NCBI RefSeq assembly: GCF_001642995.1
Contig: NZ_LOHS01000041.1
Coordinates: 1 to 64,000 of the forward strand
Direction of reading: 5' to 3'
Origin: Streptomyces jeddahensis
GTDB taxonomy: Bacteria > Actinomycetota > Actinomycetes > Streptomycetales > Streptomycetaceae
DNA length: 64,000 bases
A program made the position numbers and the translations under genes. Below are positions 40,754 through 48,833 of this stretch, one piece after another. Under the pieces are notes generated by a model, which was not told where the DNA came from, ran no database searches, and saw only the letters and a program-made list of their open reading frames with translations. The stretch's first letter is position 1, and every line of letters starts with the position of its first letter.

Positions 40754-42085
40754 TCAGTCGTACCGCCGCGCCGGAGCCGGGCCGACGGCGGACGCGACGG
40801 CGTCGGCCACCGGCCCGATGTCCTCGGCGGCGAGCGCAGAGACGGTGATGCGTACGCCCGGTGGCGCGCTCATACGGAAGCGTGCTCCCGGCGCGACGGC
40901 CCACCCGGTGTGGAGCAGGCGCGCCACCACCGCCGTCTCGTCCGGCACCGGCACCCACACGTTCATACCGCTGCGTCCGTGCGCCTCGACGCCCCGCTCG
41001 GCAAGGGCGGTGATGAGCGCGTCGCGGCGCCGCCCGTAGGAGGCGGCCACCGCCGCCTCGTCCACCGCTCCCCCGGTCCACAACTGCACGACGGCACGCT
41101 GCAGCACATGGCTCACCCAGCCGGGGCCGAGCCGCTGCCTGCCCAGAACGCGGTCGACGCTGACGGGATCGCCGGTCAGCACGGCGAGGCGCAGATCGGG
41201 CCCGTACGCCTTGGCGGTGGAGCGGACGAACGCCCAGCTGTGCGTGGCACCGGCCAGCGGGTGGAGGGAAAGGTCGACGATCCCGTGGCCGTGGTCGTCC
41301 TCGATCAGCAGGACCTCTCGGTGATCCGCGAGGACTTTGCGCAGGGCACGCGCGCGTGCGGCACTCACGGCGGCGCCGGTGGGATTCTGCGCCCGGGCCG
41401 TGACGACGACGGCGCGCACACCGTCGAGCAGCGCCTGCTGTACCTCGGCGGGCAGCGGTCCCTCGTCGTCGACACCGATGGGCACCGTACGCAGGCCCAG
41501 TGCGGGGACGAGATCGAGCATGCTGCCCCAGCCGGGATCCTCCACGGCGACCGCGTCCCCGGGCTTGAGGTGTGCCGCGAGCACCCGCTCGATCGCGTCG
41601 AGGGCCCCGGAGGTGACGGCGAGCGGGCCGTCGGGGACGCCGTCCGCGTCGAAGGCCACGCGCGCGTGGCGGGCGAGTTCCGGGTCCACGGCAGCCTGCC
41701 CGTAGAGCACCGGCCGCTCGTCCCCCCGCGCCGCGGCCGCCGCGAACGCTTCGGCGAGCGGGGGCAGCAACGTGGGGTCGGGGTTGCCGTTGGACGCGTC
41801 CCGCACCCCTGGCGGCACGTCGACATGGTCCCGCCCGCGCGCGGTGGTGGCCGGCTTGGGGCGGATACGGCTGCCGCGCCGCCCGGCTGTCTCGATGACG
41901 CCGCGTTCACGCAACGTGCGATATGCGGCCGCGACCGTGTTCGGATTGACCCCCAGCTGCTGCGCCAACTCCCGCATGGACGGCAGGAGTTGACCAGGCT
42001 CCAGATCCCCGGAACCCACCGCGCGCTCGACACTGCCCGCAATCTCGGCTGCGCGCCGACCCGTGATCCGATACTCTCCTAGCAC
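40754..42085 (-). CDS. MocR/GntR family regulator with aminotransferase domain
   Basis: This 443-residue protein has an N-terminal GntR winged helix (about 8-72: LLPSMRELAQQLGVNPNTVAAAYRTLRERG) joined to a fold-type I aminotransferase domain (about 95-440). The PLP lysine lies in STAKAYGPD, as in MocR proteins such as PdxR. These sense PLP or amine substrates. It diverges from a PPOX-family gene, and a 12-bp palindrome lies between. A PdxR-like role in vitamin B6 metabolism is plausible but unproven. The start is GTG at 42085 without an obvious ribosome binding site; CATACT about 13 bp upstream could be a -10 box of a leaderless transcript. Confidence 0.9.
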   Translation of the reverse strand: MLGEYRITGRRAAEIAGSVERAVGSGDLEPGQLLPSMRELAQQLGVNPNTVAAAYRTLRERGVIETAGRRGSRIRPKPATTARGRDHVDVPPGVRDASNGNPDPTLLPPLAEAFAAAAARGDERPVLYGQAAVDPELARHARVAFDADGVPDGPLAVTSGALDAIERVLAAHLKPGDAVAVEDPGWGSMLDLVPALGLRTVPIGVDDEGPLPAEVQQALLDGVRAVVVTARAQNPTGAAVSAARARALRKVLADHREVLLIEDDHGHGIVDLSLHPLAGATHSWAFVRSTAKAYGPDLRLAVLTGDPVSVDRVLGRQRLGPGWVSHVLQRAVVQLWTGGAVDEAAVAASYGRRRDALITALAERGVEAHGRSGMNVWVPVPDETAVVARLLHTGWAVAPGARFRMSAPPGVRITVSALAAEDIGPVADAVASAVGPAPARRYD

Positions 42086-42096
42086 AAAGCCAAGTA

Positions 42097-42108
42097 TGCA
42101 CTAGTGCA
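42097..42108. promoter_or_regulatory. perfect palindrome between MocR and PPOX genes
   Basis: TGCACTAGTGCA is a perfect 12-bp palindrome 12 bp from the MocR start codon, overlapping its likely promoter. Such a site fits a dimeric GntR-type DNA-binding domain. Confidence 0.5.
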
Positions 42109-42221
42109 ATATGGAGAGGCAAGCGGGGCGAGCGGCAGGCCCGTTCACGGACCAGCCGGCACCGAACCCCGCACCGCAGCCCGGAGCACGGCTGCACCGC
42201 AGCACCGCAAGGAGACGAGCC

Positions 42222-42884
42222 ATGCCGGACCAGACCGCGTACGCCCCGACCGAACGCACCGTCCCCACCCGGGGCCGCAAGCGCGCGTCATACGACCGCG
42301 CGCTGGTGCACTCGATACTCGACGAGGCCTACGTCTGCCATCTCGGATTCGTACGCGACGGTGCTCCCGTCGTCCTGCCGACCCTGTACGGCCGGGTGGG
42401 CGAGCGTCTGTACGTGCACGGTTCGACCGGCTCCCGGCCGCTGCGGATGGCCGGGCAGACCGATCCCGGGCTTCCGGTGTGCCTCACCGTCACCCATGTC
42501 GACGGGCTGGTCCTCGCGCGGTCCGCGTTCCACCATTCGATCAACTACCGCTCCGTGGTGGTGCACGGCGTGGCGCATCAGGTGACCGACCCCGAGGAGC
42601 TGCGTACCGCCCTGGACGCGCTCGTCGACCACGTCGTGCCCGGTCGCGCCGCCGACTCGCGCCCCGCCAACGCGAAGGAGCTCGCGGCGACCGCCGTGCT
42701 GCGCCTCGACCTCGAGGAGGTCTCGGCGAAGGTACGCACCGGCGGCCCCAACGACGAGCCGGAGGACCTGGCCCTTCCCCACTGGGCGGGCGTGGTTCCT
42801 GTGCGCAAGGGCTACGACGCCCTCATTCCGTCGGACGACCTGGACGGGTCCGTGCAGGTACCCGCCTACCTGTTCGGCCTGTGA
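42222..42884 (+). CDS. PPOX-family flavin protein (Pyridox_ox_2)
   Basis: A 220-residue split-barrel flavoprotein of the pyridoxamine-oxidase-like type. It has YVCHLGFVRDGAPVVLPTLYGR, LYVHGSTGSRPLRM for phosphate/FMN contacts, and FHHSINYRSVVVHG. These proteins often bind FMN and may act on toxic compounds or on B6 vitamers. AAGGAG lies at proper distance before the ATG at 42222, so the 111 upstream codons that remain open are not needed. It is divergent from the MocR regulator, its likely controller. Confidence 0.87.
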   Translation: MPDQTAYAPTERTVPTRGRKRASYDRALVHSILDEAYVCHLGFVRDGAPVVLPTLYGRVGERLYVHGSTGSRPLRMAGQTDPGLPVCLTVTHVDGLVLARSAFHHSINYRSVVVHGVAHQVTDPEELRTALDALVDHVVPGRAADSRPANAKELAATAVLRLDLEEVSAKVRTGGPNDEPEDLALPHWAGVVPVRKGYDALIPSDDLDGSVQVPAYLFGL

Positions 42885-43026
42885 GCTGATCCACCCCTGG
42901 CACGCGCACCGCGCGACGAGGTCGAGTGGCAACACTGGCTCGCGCCCATGACGTCGGGCAGCTCGCGGTCAACGGCCGGCCCGGCGGCCCGCTAGCCCGG
43001 CGTGACCCTGCCGTGCGGTAGTCCCC

Positions 43027-44100
43027 TTATGCGGGGCCACCACGCGCCGACAGTCCAGTGGCCACGTCGTGTTCGTCCTGGTCATGTCGTCCGCCAGGCT
43101 CGCCCTCACGAGCCGAGGCCCCCTCGGCACCCGGCAGCGCGCCCGCGACCGGCTCCGCCGAGCGCTTCGCCGGGGTCGACGCCTGGGCGATGAACGCGCC
43201 GACCAGGACCACGACTCCACCGAAGATCTGGGGCGCCGACAGGTGTTCGCCGAGCATGACCCAGGCGAAGAGGGTGGCGACGACCGCCTCGAGGCAGGCC
43301 ACCACGCCCGCCACCTGCGGGGAGAGCCTTCGCACGGACAGCACGCCCGTGACGTAGGCGACGACGGTCGCGACGAGGACGAGCCAGCCGAGCAGCAGGA
43401 ACGCCGCCACCGGCGTGCCGTCCATGTGCGCGCTTCCGGCCAGCACGGACCAGTCCATGCCCCAGGGACGCGCGACGACCGTCAACAGGGCGGCGCCGAC
43501 CAGCAGTCCGTAGGCGATGACGCCGAGCGGATCCGGCGCCTCGTCGCCCGCGTCGCTGCCCTGGTCGGACAGGACGAAGTAGCCGACCTGGCAGCAGGCG
43601 GCCCCCAACGCGAGCAACAGGCCGACCGCGTCGAAGCCGAGGCCCGACCACACCTCGACGACGCAGGCCAGACCGCCGACCGCGAGGACGACACCGAGCG
43701 CGGCGGCCCGGGTCACCGGCCGCCGCTGCACGAAGCGCACCCACGCGAGGAGCAGCGCCGGTGCCAGATACTCGACGAGCAGCGCGACTCCGACGGGGAT
43801 ACGGGAGATCGCGGCGAAGTAGCAGGCCTGCACACCGGCGACACCGAGTAGTCCGAACCCGGCGAGCAGAGCGGGGCGCCGGCGCACCAGGGAGCGGTGG
43901 CGCCAGGCGACGGGCAGCATCACGAGGGCGGCACCCGCCGCCCTGAGCCAGACCACGTGCAACGGGTCGAGACCCGCTTCGATCAGCGGTTTGGCCGCCA
44001 CCCCCGAACCGCCGAAGGCGAGCGCCGACGCGAGGGCGAGGCCCAGGCCGACGCCCCTTCCGTGGTTGACCTGAATCCCCTGAGACGCATGCACCGGCAC
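43027..44100 (-). CDS. EamA family transporter
   Basis: A 357-residue exporter with ten hydrophobic segments and the two EamA repeats: GSGVAAKPLIEAGLDPLHVVWLRAAGA at the start of the first half and LSPQVAGVVACLEAVVATLFAWVMLGEHL at the end of the second. A 60-residue charged and disordered tail follows. It is the fourth DMT-like gene in the window and closely resembles amino-acid and metabolite exporters. Start is a GTG at 44100; the ribosome binding site is weak. Confidence 0.87.
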   Translation of the reverse strand: MPVHASQGIQVNHGRGVGLGLALASALAFGGSGVAAKPLIEAGLDPLHVVWLRAAGAALVMLPVAWRHRSLVRRRPALLAGFGLLGVAGVQACYFAAISRIPVGVALLVEYLAPALLLAWVRFVQRRPVTRAAALGVVLAVGGLACVVEVWSGLGFDAVGLLLALGAACCQVGYFVLSDQGSDAGDEAPDPLGVIAYGLLVGAALLTVVARPWGMDWSVLAGSAHMDGTPVAAFLLLGWLVLVATVVAYVTGVLSVRRLSPQVAGVVACLEAVVATLFAWVMLGEHLSAPQIFGGVVVLVGAFIAQASTPAKRSAEPVAGALPGAEGASAREGEPGGRHDQDEHDVATGLSARGGPA

Positions 44101-44248
44101 ATCATGGCAGGCGCCGTCATGACCGTCACCCCCATTGACACCTGTCTCAATCGATGGACCCGCCCGGTGTCTGCCGCCGCGGCCATCGCGGCTCGGACTC
44201 CCGTCCGGCGCCCGCCCTCAGCGCCCTGAACACCCACCCTCAGCGCCC

Positions 44249-44791
44249 TCAGCACCCGCCCTCGCCGCCGCCGACGCGCTCGCATCCCGACTCGATCCGC
44301 AGGAGCAGCCGCCCGGCGTCGACCCCGGCCCGCCCCAGCACTTCGACCGCGCGGCACTCGGGATCGGCGGCCAGCGCCGCCAGGAGATCGAGGCCGCGCG
44401 CCTGTGGCTCACCGCGGAGCCGGGCGCGCTCGCGGGCGGCGTCCATGGCGGTGGCCGCCGCAGGCGACCAACTGCCACCCGCCACGACGGGCAGGGCACC
44501 GGAGTCCTCGACGGTGCCCTGCCACCTCAGTCCGTACCCGATGCTGCGCTGCACGAGATAGCCCAGCAGCCGCGCGAGCTGCGCACCCCCTTCGAAGACC
44601 GCCCGCACGTCCGGGTCGGACTCCAGCAGGGTGTGCAGCAGATGCGCGGTATCGATCTGCCGGTCCCCGTCCCGCACCGCCCGCCGCCGCGCACCCGCGA
44701 CCACCGACGCCAGCTCCGCGCTGAGTCCGGCGTCGGACTCGGCACGGTTCAGGCCTCGGTCCACGGCCTGCAGGGGGATTCGAGGTTGCAC
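44249..44791 (-). CDS. stand-alone Clp N-terminal domain protein
   Basis: This 180-residue protein has two tandem Clp_N (double-psi-helix) repeats: residues about 20-88 (AELASVVAGARRRA...DTAHLLHTLLE) and about 110-170 (AATAMDAARERARLRG...DLLAALAADPECRAVEVLG). No AAA+ module, Walker motif or ClpP-binding loop is present. Such proteins bind degradation substrates in ClpA/ClpC; a free copy may act as an adaptor, a competitor or a damage sensor. Both repeats seem complete. The GTG at 44791 has GGGTGGG upstream. The region before it is 310 bp without a gene. Confidence 0.8.
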   Translation of the reverse strand: MQPRIPLQAVDRGLNRAESDAGLSAELASVVAGARRRAVRDGDRQIDTAHLLHTLLESDPDVRAVFEGGAQLARLLGYLVQRSIGYGLRWQGTVEDSGALPVVAGGSWSPAAATAMDAARERARLRGEPQARGLDLLAALAADPECRAVEVLGRAGVDAGRLLLRIESGCERVGGGEGGC

Positions 44792-45101
44792 GATCCCACC
44801 CCATCAGCCTCTGCGACGCACGACATCCACGGTGGGAAGCATTTTCGCGTCCGACACAGGTTGGGCAAACATGAGCGGGTTCTCATCCTTGCGGATGAGA
44901 TGGCGCCGTTTTCCCGGATGGGGGTGTGTTGCCTTGTCCGGCACCCACGGACGCGCCTTGGGGCCTCACGAGCGACACCGCGCCGAGACGTGTCCACATT
45001 TTCTGACGGTTCATCAGTATTGAATGTTCCAGGCCCTGCGGCTACGTTCCGCGACACCGTTGCTGCGCCGGGCGCAGCGCACGACGAGATGGGGTGGTCG
45101 C
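44792..45101. other. 310-bp intergenic region
   Basis: No gene is supported here. At 44881-44900 TCTCATCC-TTGC-GGATGAGA forms a perfect 8-bp stem followed by GCCGTTTTCCC, possibly an operator or terminator. Around 44990-45020 the DNA becomes more AT-rich (TTTTCTGACGG, GTATTGAATG) and may hold the promoter of the SRPBCC gene. Confidence 0.6.
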
Positions 45102-45530
45102 ATGGCCGAAGTCAGCGCGGAAACACGCATCGAGGCGCCTGCCGAGAAGGTCTGGGCGCAGCTCACCGACTTCTCCTCGTACGGCGAGTGGAACGCCACA
45201 CACACGAGCTTCCCGAAGGGCGGCCCGGCCGTACTTGAGGTGGGCGGCACGTTCGAGGAGAACATGAAGCTGATGGGCTTCCCCGCCGAGGTGATCTGGA
45301 CCATCGAGGAGCTGGAGACGGCCCGGACGCTGGCCATCCGGGGCAAGGGACCGATGGCCGTCAACGTCGCCACGCGCTACTCGCTGACGCCGGACGGCGA
45401 CGCCACGAAGGTCCGTATCGACGGGGAGTTCACCGGCGCGGCCGTGTCGCTGATGGCGGGCAAGCTGAAGGATTCCGCAACCGCCGCACTGAACGAGTCA
45501 CTGCGCAAGCTGGGCGGGCTGGTGACCTGA
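45102..45530 (+). CDS. SRPBCC family protein (polyketide cyclase/dehydrase-like)
   Basis: This 142-residue START-like fold begins with the characteristic TRIEAPAEKVWAQLTDFSSYGEWN and closes with KLKDSATAALNESLRKLGGL, the long C-terminal helix of the Polyketide_cyc2/CoxG group. Members bind hydrophobic ligands or catalyse cyclisation; none is predictable here. GGGGTGG precedes the ATG at 45102; upstream frame to 45024 has no ribosome binding site. A strong terminator hairpin follows its stop. Confidence 0.88.
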   Translation: MAEVSAETRIEAPAEKVWAQLTDFSSYGEWNATHTSFPKGGPAVLEVGGTFEENMKLMGFPAEVIWTIEELETARTLAIRGKGPMAVNVATRYSLTPDGDATKVRIDGEFTGAAVSLMAGKLKDSATAALNESLRKLGGLVT

Positions 45531-45557
45531 GCCGAACCGGCACCGGCACCTACACGG

Positions 45558-45589
45558 CGGCGCCCCGCACTGCGAGGTGCGGGGCGCCG
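45558..45589 (+). terminator. terminator hairpin after the SRPBCC gene
   Basis: CGGCGCCCCGCAC (45558-45570) and GTGCGGGGCGCCG (45577-45589) are perfect 13-bp arms with loop TGCGAG, between convergent genes, so it may stop transcription from both sides. Confidence 0.85.
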
Positions 45590-45634
45590 TCACGCCGTAC
45601 GCCCGCCAGGCGTCGGCATCGGTGGTCCTCGAAC

Positions 45635-46273
45635 TCAGTCCTCGTCGGCCAGGATCAGGTACAGCTTCTTGCGGGCCTCGTTGATCACGGAGAGCGCCTT
45701 CTCGCGCTGCTCCTTGCTGCCGGTCTTCCAGACCTGCCCGAACGCCTCCATCAGACCGAAGCCGGCCTGCCGGATCTCGTTCAACGCCTCCCAGTCGACC
45801 CCGCGCCCGGCCTCTTCCCAGGGCGCCTCGGGTCCCTCGTCGGCCGCGGCGCGACCCGACTCGGTGAGCGAGAACAGCTTCTTACCACCCTCACTCGTAC
45901 TGGTGATCAGACCTTCGTCCTCGAGCAGCTGGAGCGTCGGGTACACCGACCCGGGGCTGGGCTTCCACGCCCCTCCACTCCGCTCGCCGATCTCGCGGAT
46001 CATCTCGTAGCCGTGCATCGGGCGGTCCTTGAGCAGGGCGAGGATCGACGCGCGTACGTCGCCGCGCCGCGCCCTACCCCGTGGACCTCCCGGTCCGCCT
46101 CGGCCACCGCGCCCGCCCCAGGGTCCACCCGGGCCGAAGCCGGGGCCGAAACCGCCCGGACCGAACGGGCCGAAGGCGGCCCGACGCCCTTCGAAGCCGC
46201 CCCGACCGTGATGGCCGGGCCCGAACGGCCCCTGTCCGCGCTGGTGTCCATGTTCGTATCCATGGGAACGCAT
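45635..46273 (-). CDS. PadR family transcriptional regulator
   Basis: This 212-residue protein has an N-terminal 80 residues rich in Gly, Phe, Pro and Arg and then a PadR winged helix (about 80-155: RASILALLKDRPMHGYEMIREIGERSGG...SPGSVYPTLQLLEDEGLI). A C-terminal dimerisation helix ends IINEARKKLYLIL-like. PadR repressors usually control efflux or stress genes. GGAGC lies in good position before the ATG at 46273 (MRSHGYEHGHQ). It diverges from the PhzF-like gene. A perfect palindrome sits upstream of its start. Confidence 0.9.
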   Translation of the reverse strand: MRSHGYEHGHQRGQGPFGPGHHGRGGFEGRRAAFGPFGPGGFGPGFGPGGPWGGRGGRGGPGGPRGRARRGDVRASILALLKDRPMHGYEMIREIGERSGGAWKPSPGSVYPTLQLLEDEGLITSTSEGGKKLFSLTESGRAAADEGPEAPWEEAGRGVDWEALNEIRQAGFGLMEAFGQVWKTGSKEQREKALSVINEARKKLYLILADED

Positions 46274-46315
46274 CGCAATCGCTCCTTCCATCGTTGATCG
46301 GTCGCGATGCTTCAA

Positions 46316-46325
46316 CGATATATCG
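46316..46325. promoter_or_regulatory. palindrome upstream of padR-like gene
   Basis: CGATATATCG is a perfect 10-bp palindrome 43 bp before the PadR start, at an unusually AT-rich spot likely to be its -10 region. It could be a PadR operator. Its role is inferred. Confidence 0.45.
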
Positions 46326-46476
46326 GGATCGCTCGGATAGCAATGCTCTTTCTCGCCCGATCCCCGACTGCCACACGGACTCGCTACACGGACTCGCGCA
46401 CGAAGTGGCCGGAAGGGGCCAGGTTCCCGCGATTGGCCTTGGCCTCCGGCTCCAGGGCGCCCCTAACGTCGCCTCC

Positions 46477-47286
46477 ATGCGGATTCGAATCGTCGATGCC
46501 TTCACCGACCGCCCCTTCGCGGGCAACCCGGCCGGGGTCGTCCTCCTGGAGGAGTTCCCGGACGAGGAGTGGCTCCAGCAGGTGGCCACCGAGGTCAACC
46601 ACGCGGAGACGGCCTTCGCCCACCCGCTGCCCGAGGGCGGCGAGGCCGACTGGGCGCTGCGCTGGTTCACGCCCGCCACCGAGGTCGACCTGTGCGGCCA
46701 TGCGACGCTGGCCACCGCCCATGTCCTGCGCACCACCGGCGCGGCCGACGGCACGGTGCGCTTCGCCACCCGCAGCGGCGTCCTCACCGCGACCACGCGC
46801 CCGGACGGCAGCATCACGCTGGACTTCCCGACCGCCCCGCTCACCCGGGTCGACATCCCTGACGGGGTGGCGGCCGCGCTGGGAGCACAGCCACTCTCCG
46901 CCCACGACACCGGCCCCCACATCGGCGACCTGCTCGTCGAGCTCACCGACGAAAAGGGCGTCCTCGCGCTCGACCCGGATCTGAAGGCCCTGGTCGAGCA
47001 CTCGGAGCGCGGCATCATCGCGACGGCCCGCGCCGAAGACCCGGCCCGCGGCTACGACTTCGTCTCGCGCTGCTTCTTCCCACGCGTCGGCATCGACGAG
47101 GACCCGGTCACGGGCAGTGCACACACGGCACTCGCACCCTTCTGGTCCGAGCGCCTGGGCCGTACCGAGCTGACGGGCCTCCAGGCCTCGGCCCGCTCGG
47201 GCCTGGTCCGCACGGACGTACAGGGAGACCGCACACTGCTGACCGGCCGCGCGGTCACGGTCATCGACGGCGAGCTCCTCGCCTGA
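46477..47286 (+). CDS. PhzF family isomerase/epimerase
   Basis: This 269-residue enzyme of the PhzF/diaminopimelate-epimerase-like fold has two pseudo-symmetrical halves. Family motifs include VDAFTDRPFAGNPAGVVLL at the start, VNHAETAF with the likely catalytic Glu, FTPATEVDLCGHATLA, and the second-half motif IDEDPVTGSAHTAL. The substrate is unknown: PhzF isomerises an aminodihydroxybenzoate precursor of phenazines, but most homologues are elsewhere and uncharacterised. No phenazine genes are in the window. The ATG at 46477 gives the standard start MRIRIVDAF. Confidence 0.9.
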   Translation: MRIRIVDAFTDRPFAGNPAGVVLLEEFPDEEWLQQVATEVNHAETAFAHPLPEGGEADWALRWFTPATEVDLCGHATLATAHVLRTTGAADGTVRFATRSGVLTATTRPDGSITLDFPTAPLTRVDIPDGVAAALGAQPLSAHDTGPHIGDLLVELTDEKGVLALDPDLKALVEHSERGIIATARAEDPARGYDFVSRCFFPRVGIDEDPVTGSAHTALAPFWSERLGRTELTGLQASARSGLVRTDVQGDRTLLTGRAVTVIDGELLA

Positions 47287-47342
47287 CTGCACCTTCCTCA
47301 CAGCACAGCACAGCACCTCACAGCGCTGACCGCACGGTGCGG

Positions 47343-47372
47343 CGGGGGCGTACGAGCAACGCCGTACGTCCC
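47343..47372. terminator. possible terminator between phzF-like and CPBP genes
   Basis: GGGGCGTACG (47344-47353) can pair with CGTACGTCCCC (47362-47372) with one bulged T. It is in the gap of two convergent genes. Confidence 0.4.
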
Positions 47373-47444
47373 CACGGAGGTGATGCCGACGCGCAGCACG
47401 TGATGCCGTCACGCTGCACGTCGTGCCGGCATGCGGTCATGCGG

Positions 47445-48245
47445 TCACGCCGTAGGCAGCCACCCCACCTTCCCGGCCAGCAGCGCGTACCCGACGAACG
47501 CCCCGATGTCGAGCAGCGAGTGGGCGACCACCAGCGGTCCGACCCGGCCCCACCGCCGGTACAGGAGCACGAAGACGACGCCCATCGCCATGTTGCCGAC
47601 GAACCCGCCGACACCCTGGTAGAGGTGGTACGAGCCGCGCAGCACCGAGCTGCCCGCCAGCGCGGCGACCGGCGTCCACCCCAGCTGGCCGAGCCGGCGC
47701 AGCAGATAGCCGACCACGATCACCTCCTCCAGGACGGCGTTCTGGATCGCCGCCAGGATGAGCACGGGGTACTTCCACCACACGTCGGGCAGCGCCTCCG
47801 GCACCACCGTCAGGTTGAAGCCCAGGCCGCGTGCCGCCAGGTAGAAGGCGATGCCCGTACTGCCGATCACCGCGGCGATCACGGCGCCGCGGCCCAGATC
47901 GGTCCAGGGCCGGGAGCGGTCGAAGCCGATCGTGCGCAGCCCAGCGCCCTCCCGCAGGAGGAAGTGCGCGACCAGCACGACGGGCACCAGCGCGGTCGCG
48001 ATGCCGAACAGCTGCCATGCGAGATCAAGCCATGGACGGCCCGGAGCGGCCGAGGCGTTCATCGTGGCCGCCTGGTCCTTCAGGCCCCCGGGCTTGGTGA
48101 CCGAACCGACAAAGCTGATCAGCGCGGACACACCGCTCGCACCGAGCGAAAGCCCCAGAACGAGCAGCGTCTCGTCCCGGAAGATCCGCCGTGACGGCCG
48201 TTCCACCGGACATGAACCGGCCATCGGCCCCGCCTCCGCCTGCAC
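47445..48245 (-). CDS. CPBP (CAAX-type) intramembrane metalloprotease
   Basis: This 266-residue membrane protein has about seven hydrophobic segments. The ABI/CPBP catalytic motifs are present: LEEVIVVGYLLRR (EExxxR-type motif 1), SYHLYQG with its histidine, and VAHSLLDIG with the third. Homologues are Rce1-like proteases or bacteriocin-immunity proteins; the substrate is unknown. The GTG at 48245 follows GGAGG; a second GGAGG-preceded ATG lies at 48224, so both starts are possible. Confidence 0.88.
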   Translation of the reverse strand: MQAEAGPMAGSCPVERPSRRIFRDETLLVLGLSLGASGVSALISFVGSVTKPGGLKDQAATMNASAAPGRPWLDLAWQLFGIATALVPVVLVAHFLLREGAGLRTIGFDRSRPWTDLGRGAVIAAVIGSTGIAFYLAARGLGFNLTVVPEALPDVWWKYPVLILAAIQNAVLEEVIVVGYLLRRLGQLGWTPVAALAGSSVLRGSYHLYQGVGGFVGNMAMGVVFVLLYRRWGRVGPLVVAHSLLDIGAFVGYALLAGKVGWLPTA

Positions 48246-48428
48246 TCCTGCCTCCAGTTGACTAATCCCGCCTCATCCCCGCCGCCGTCCCGCTAGGGTC
48301 TCGAAAGCAGGTACGAAGATCGTGCGCGACCGGCCGGGGGGACGGACGCTGTGGAGGCGTACCTCCCCCTTTTCCTTGCTCTACCGCTCAAGGCTTATCA
48401 AGAGCTTTCAAGGAGGGGCACCACCGCC

Positions 48429-48721
48429 ATGGGACGTCACAGCTTGCCCGACGAGTATGGGACACCCGGCATCGAGTCCCCTCCTCGCGCCCGCCGCCGT
48501 GCCGTGGCCATCGCCACGGTCCTGGTGCTGGGCGTCGCCGCGGGCACGGCGGCCTGCTGTGGTTCGGCAGCTCCTGCGACGACAACACGGTGCACCTGAA
48601 CGTGGTCGCCTCCCCCGACGTCGCCCCCGCCCTGCGCTCGGCCGCCGGATACGTCCACGACAAGGACGTCACCTCCGACGGGAACTGCATGGACATCCGT
48701 GTGACCGCACGCGAGGCGTAG
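48429..48721 (+). pseudogene. truncated, frameshifted secreted protein (substrate-binding/VWA-like)
   Basis: Starting at the ATG with AAGGAGGGG upstream, 40 codons read MGRHSLPDEYGTPG..., then a TM/signal segment VAIATVLVLGVAAGTA, after which the frame breaks at about 48550 and stops at 48599. The second frame from there continues as a coherent protein, LLWFGSSCDDNTVHLNVVASPDVAPALRSAA..., to a TAG at 48721. I recall the N terminus of a streptomycete family with substrate-binding and VWA domains of about 600 residues; here only about 95 remain and nothing follows. It is probably a disrupted gene, with both the frameshift and the missing rest against function. Confidence 0.6.
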
Positions 48722-48833
48722 GGGGTCGCGGACGTGCAGTCAGGAAGAGCAGGCTGGGCTACGAAGAGCGGAGTCCGGCGCGGCAGCCCAGGTTCGGGAA
48801 GGGGCGGGTTGGGGGAGAAGCCCGCCGCAGGCG

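Noticed and set aside
46477..47286. Phenazine biosynthesis
   Set aside because: Only a PhzF-like gene is present; phzA-G partners are absent and PhzF homologues are widespread.
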